Shown: in pieces, positions 61,541-64,000 of the stretch
Numbering within the stretch: position 1 is the stretch's first letter
How the letters are laid out: each line of letters begins with the position of its first letter
Origin: Apostichopus japonicus
Lineage: Eukaryota > Echinodermata > Holothuroidea > Aspidochirotida > Stichopodidae
Length of the DNA: 64,000 nucleotides
Assembly: GCF_037975245.1 (NCBI RefSeq)
Contig: NC_092562.1
Span: forward strand, 18,498,554 to 18,562,553
Direction of reading: 5' to 3'
Notes under the pieces: model-generated
What the model was told of the DNA's origin: nothing
What the model saw: only the letters and a program-made list of their open reading frames with translations
The model's database searches: none
Translations under genes and position numbers: made by a program

Positions 61541-64000
61541 CTCGATGAAAATCGAATGCAGTCGAATTCTTGCAGAAGAACTGTAACTGTGGTAATAGAA
61601 GGAACGTCAGATTTTGTGGTCGCAGTGTCCGTACCGTCGCCCTTTTATGCATTTTTGAAGACTGGCAGCACCCTTGATCTTGAATGCCCCTGACGTAGGT
61701 GATTTAATCAAACATTTGAACCTTTTCTATCTTAACAATAAACCGGATACAGGAAATATCTAGTGACGGAGATTGGTTGCCTAGGACGACCAAAACAATG
61801 TTTAGTACGTAAGCTATAGACCTTAAAATGGAAACAGTCTTTTTCTTGTCTTATCTTTTAAGTTATATTATGTATAATTATACATACTTTTGGTTTTATA
61901 TTTTCTGCATCAATAAACCATAACGAAGTTAGAATATTCATACAACAATTCCATGAATTAAGGACGTTTACAGAAGGACATCACAGTCACGACTTACCAA
62001 CATGGTCAACAACAAAGTACAACAATCTGAGGCTTCCATGGGACACATAACATAGTCAAAGGTTACCAGTATCGGCCCCCAAGTTTTAGCAAATTAACAT
62101 CCTTGAAAACTTCCAAAAGTATTTCTCGCAGGTGTCTGATCTCTCACGTTATTCTCCTGCAGATACGATTGATAAGTGTTTCAATAGATAGTTAAATGTC
62201 TAAGTAAGGAAGACTGCTAAAAGCGTGTCAGTTAAAAGTATGTTAAGATGGTCAGTCTTAGTGCACAAACAAGGTTTTGGTTGTTACATATACTACTATA
62301 CCAGCTCCCTCATGATAAACCATGTCATTATGAAATCGCCTTCACGCTGATGAAGTGAAATTGTATATGAAGAATGCATGCATCTGTGATATCGGTGACC
62401 TCATGTTCGAAGGTCAAGTACAAATGAGACAAAAACAAAAGAGGAAAAATGCAACAATTTTAACAACGACTGAAATTATAACATCTATTCTTTTAACGGA
62501 ATTAGCTGTGGGTCCGGTGGACAAAACAAGAAACGGTTATCCCTTTTACTATACCTATGATTTTGAAATAGCCTACATGGTGAAAAAGTGACTTCGTGAG
62601 TTAGGGTGTATCTGTAATCTCATTGTAGAAGGAAGGTCAAAAAGGCAACAATAAACCACTATAACAACTTTAACAACGACTGAACGACGACGCCTATTTC
62701 GTTTACTGTAACAGTGGTGTGCGCAAGAGTAGGGGGCGGGGAATGTCAGTCGGGGGAAATGTTCGATAATTGCGATAGATGATTGCGCTTGTTCCAACAT
62801 AGTTGTCTTGTATGAAAATTTCAGCGAGCAGTGAGCTATGTTCAGGTTCCTAGAACAAGTAAAATCCATATTTTGAAAGTGTCGAGATGAATGACATTGA
62901 AAGCCCTTTTAACTGGAATACCCTTCCTCAGGTGTGTAAAATGCCATCTGTCGACTCTAAAAACATGTAATCGACACATGATTTAGCCACAGAAACCCCT
63001 TTTAGATCCGGGTTTTATTTAATGAAAAATAATCATTGTCATCATTATATTCAATCCACGTTAAAGTTTCTATAGGTTCTAGAGTTAGGTCACTGAGGTT
63101 AGCGATAGATAATAGTAGGTTAGCAGGAATACATTACAGTAACGTGCAAAGAGGCAGACCCTGGTTTGATGAATTAGGCGATGTGGCCTTGGGGTCGTTT
63201 AAGTAGACCTTCACTTGCAGAAAGGGGAATGTTTGGGGTCTTTAGAAAGGGGAAAATATAAAATTAATGGTTAGACTTCCAATGGAAAGGATAAAAGGAG
63301 CTGGGATGGTGACTTGGACATAATAAACGCGCCACCTACGCTGACAATTTCTTACCGTTTACTTACGAACAACACTTGCACAATCGCTATTAATAATAAT
63401 ATATTCATGACTCTTATATATCTCATTGTGTCATATCGACAAAAGGACATGCGGTTTAAACTAGTTGACGCCCCCATTTGTGTAGCGGATAACAGCTGTA
63501 TTTAGTAACAAGATGTTTTGTATGTCTATAGTACCGGTGACCTTTGGTGGTTCTTTTGCCTGAAAATTGTAAAACTATTTTCCAGGGGCATTTCGTGACG
63601 TTAATGGTATACCAGGGTCGAATACAAGTCTGGCTATTTTGAAATAATTTATTTTATCATAATATGTGTTTCTATAGGTCCCAGGTACCCAGCTAGCGTC
63701 ATCAAACCTTTAATAAAAACTTTAAAATCTTGAAAACTAATTGTAAGACGGATCCGGTCCTTTGTTAAACCTTTAAGTCAGTGACACGTGTAACTATGAT
63801 TTTAAGAGAAAAGTAAGCTTCAAGCCAACTCACAGCGTCGTAGATTTATGTTCTTAACCACTTGGATCAGCGTTAAACATAGCGAGTAATGCTTTTTGGA
63901 TTAAGAAACGTTTTCGTCGTCCAGACATTTTATCAGTGTCATAATCAACACTTGTAAATTCAAATCTGGAATAGTTACTAGTTTACTCAATATTTTACAT
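61541..64000. other. 5' flank of BRICHOS paralogue 2, no gene recognised
   Basis: This holds the promoter side of the minus-strand BRICHOS gene. I see no supportable coding exon. A small local repeat (TTTAACAACGACTGAA at about 62459 and again at about 62669) is the only structure noted. Remaining frames are short and lack family features. Confidence 0.5.

Overview
This is AT-rich, intron-rich animal nuclear DNA. The proteins resemble deuterostome orthologues, and the repeats (CR1/L2-type LINEs, a tRNA-derived SINE, hAT-like and foldback DNA elements) suit a marine invertebrate deuterostome. I infer an echinoderm or similar, without proof. There is no sign of bacterial operons, CRISPR, rRNA or viral elements. 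Five spliced genes could be rebuilt by hand. In all five the exon phases agree from the start codon to the stop.

Layout. 1-3814: no gene seen. 3815-19295 (minus): ORC1, 14 coding exons, 929 aa, with an L2-like LINE, a palindromic element, two hAT-type nonautonomous transposons and a SINE in its introns. 19296-20561: short divergent spacer. 20562-26626 (plus): PRPF38A, 9 coding exons, 303 aa, with an 870-bp foldback transposon in intron 1. 26627-28649: tail-to-tail spacer. 28650-40465 (minus): EIF2D, 13 coding exons, 594 aa, with a LINE fragment, minisatellites and a second foldback element in its introns. 40466-49125: gene-poor, with a foldback-like element, a large palindrome and three diverged copies of a roughly 1-kb noncoding unit. 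49126-52118 (plus) and 56673-61540 (minus): two convergent paralogues encoding single-pass BRICHOS-type membrane proteins (228 and 246 aa) with the same five-exon, all-phase-0 structure. The 4.5 kb between them holds two unassigned exon-like segments. 61541-64000: no gene seen.

The first three genes are housekeeping: replication origin licensing (ORC1), spliceosome activation (PRPF38A) and translation initiation or ribosome recycling (EIF2D). ORC1 and PRPF38A lie head to head as I recall they do in human, which suggests an old shared promoter. The BRICHOS pair is a separate local tandem family. The most unusual material is the repeat content. Several nonautonomous elements have inverted ends built from short direct repeats, with 8- or 9-bp target duplications still readable. 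One SINE tail supplies the splice donor of an ORC1 exon. I did not find a convincing new multi-gene system.
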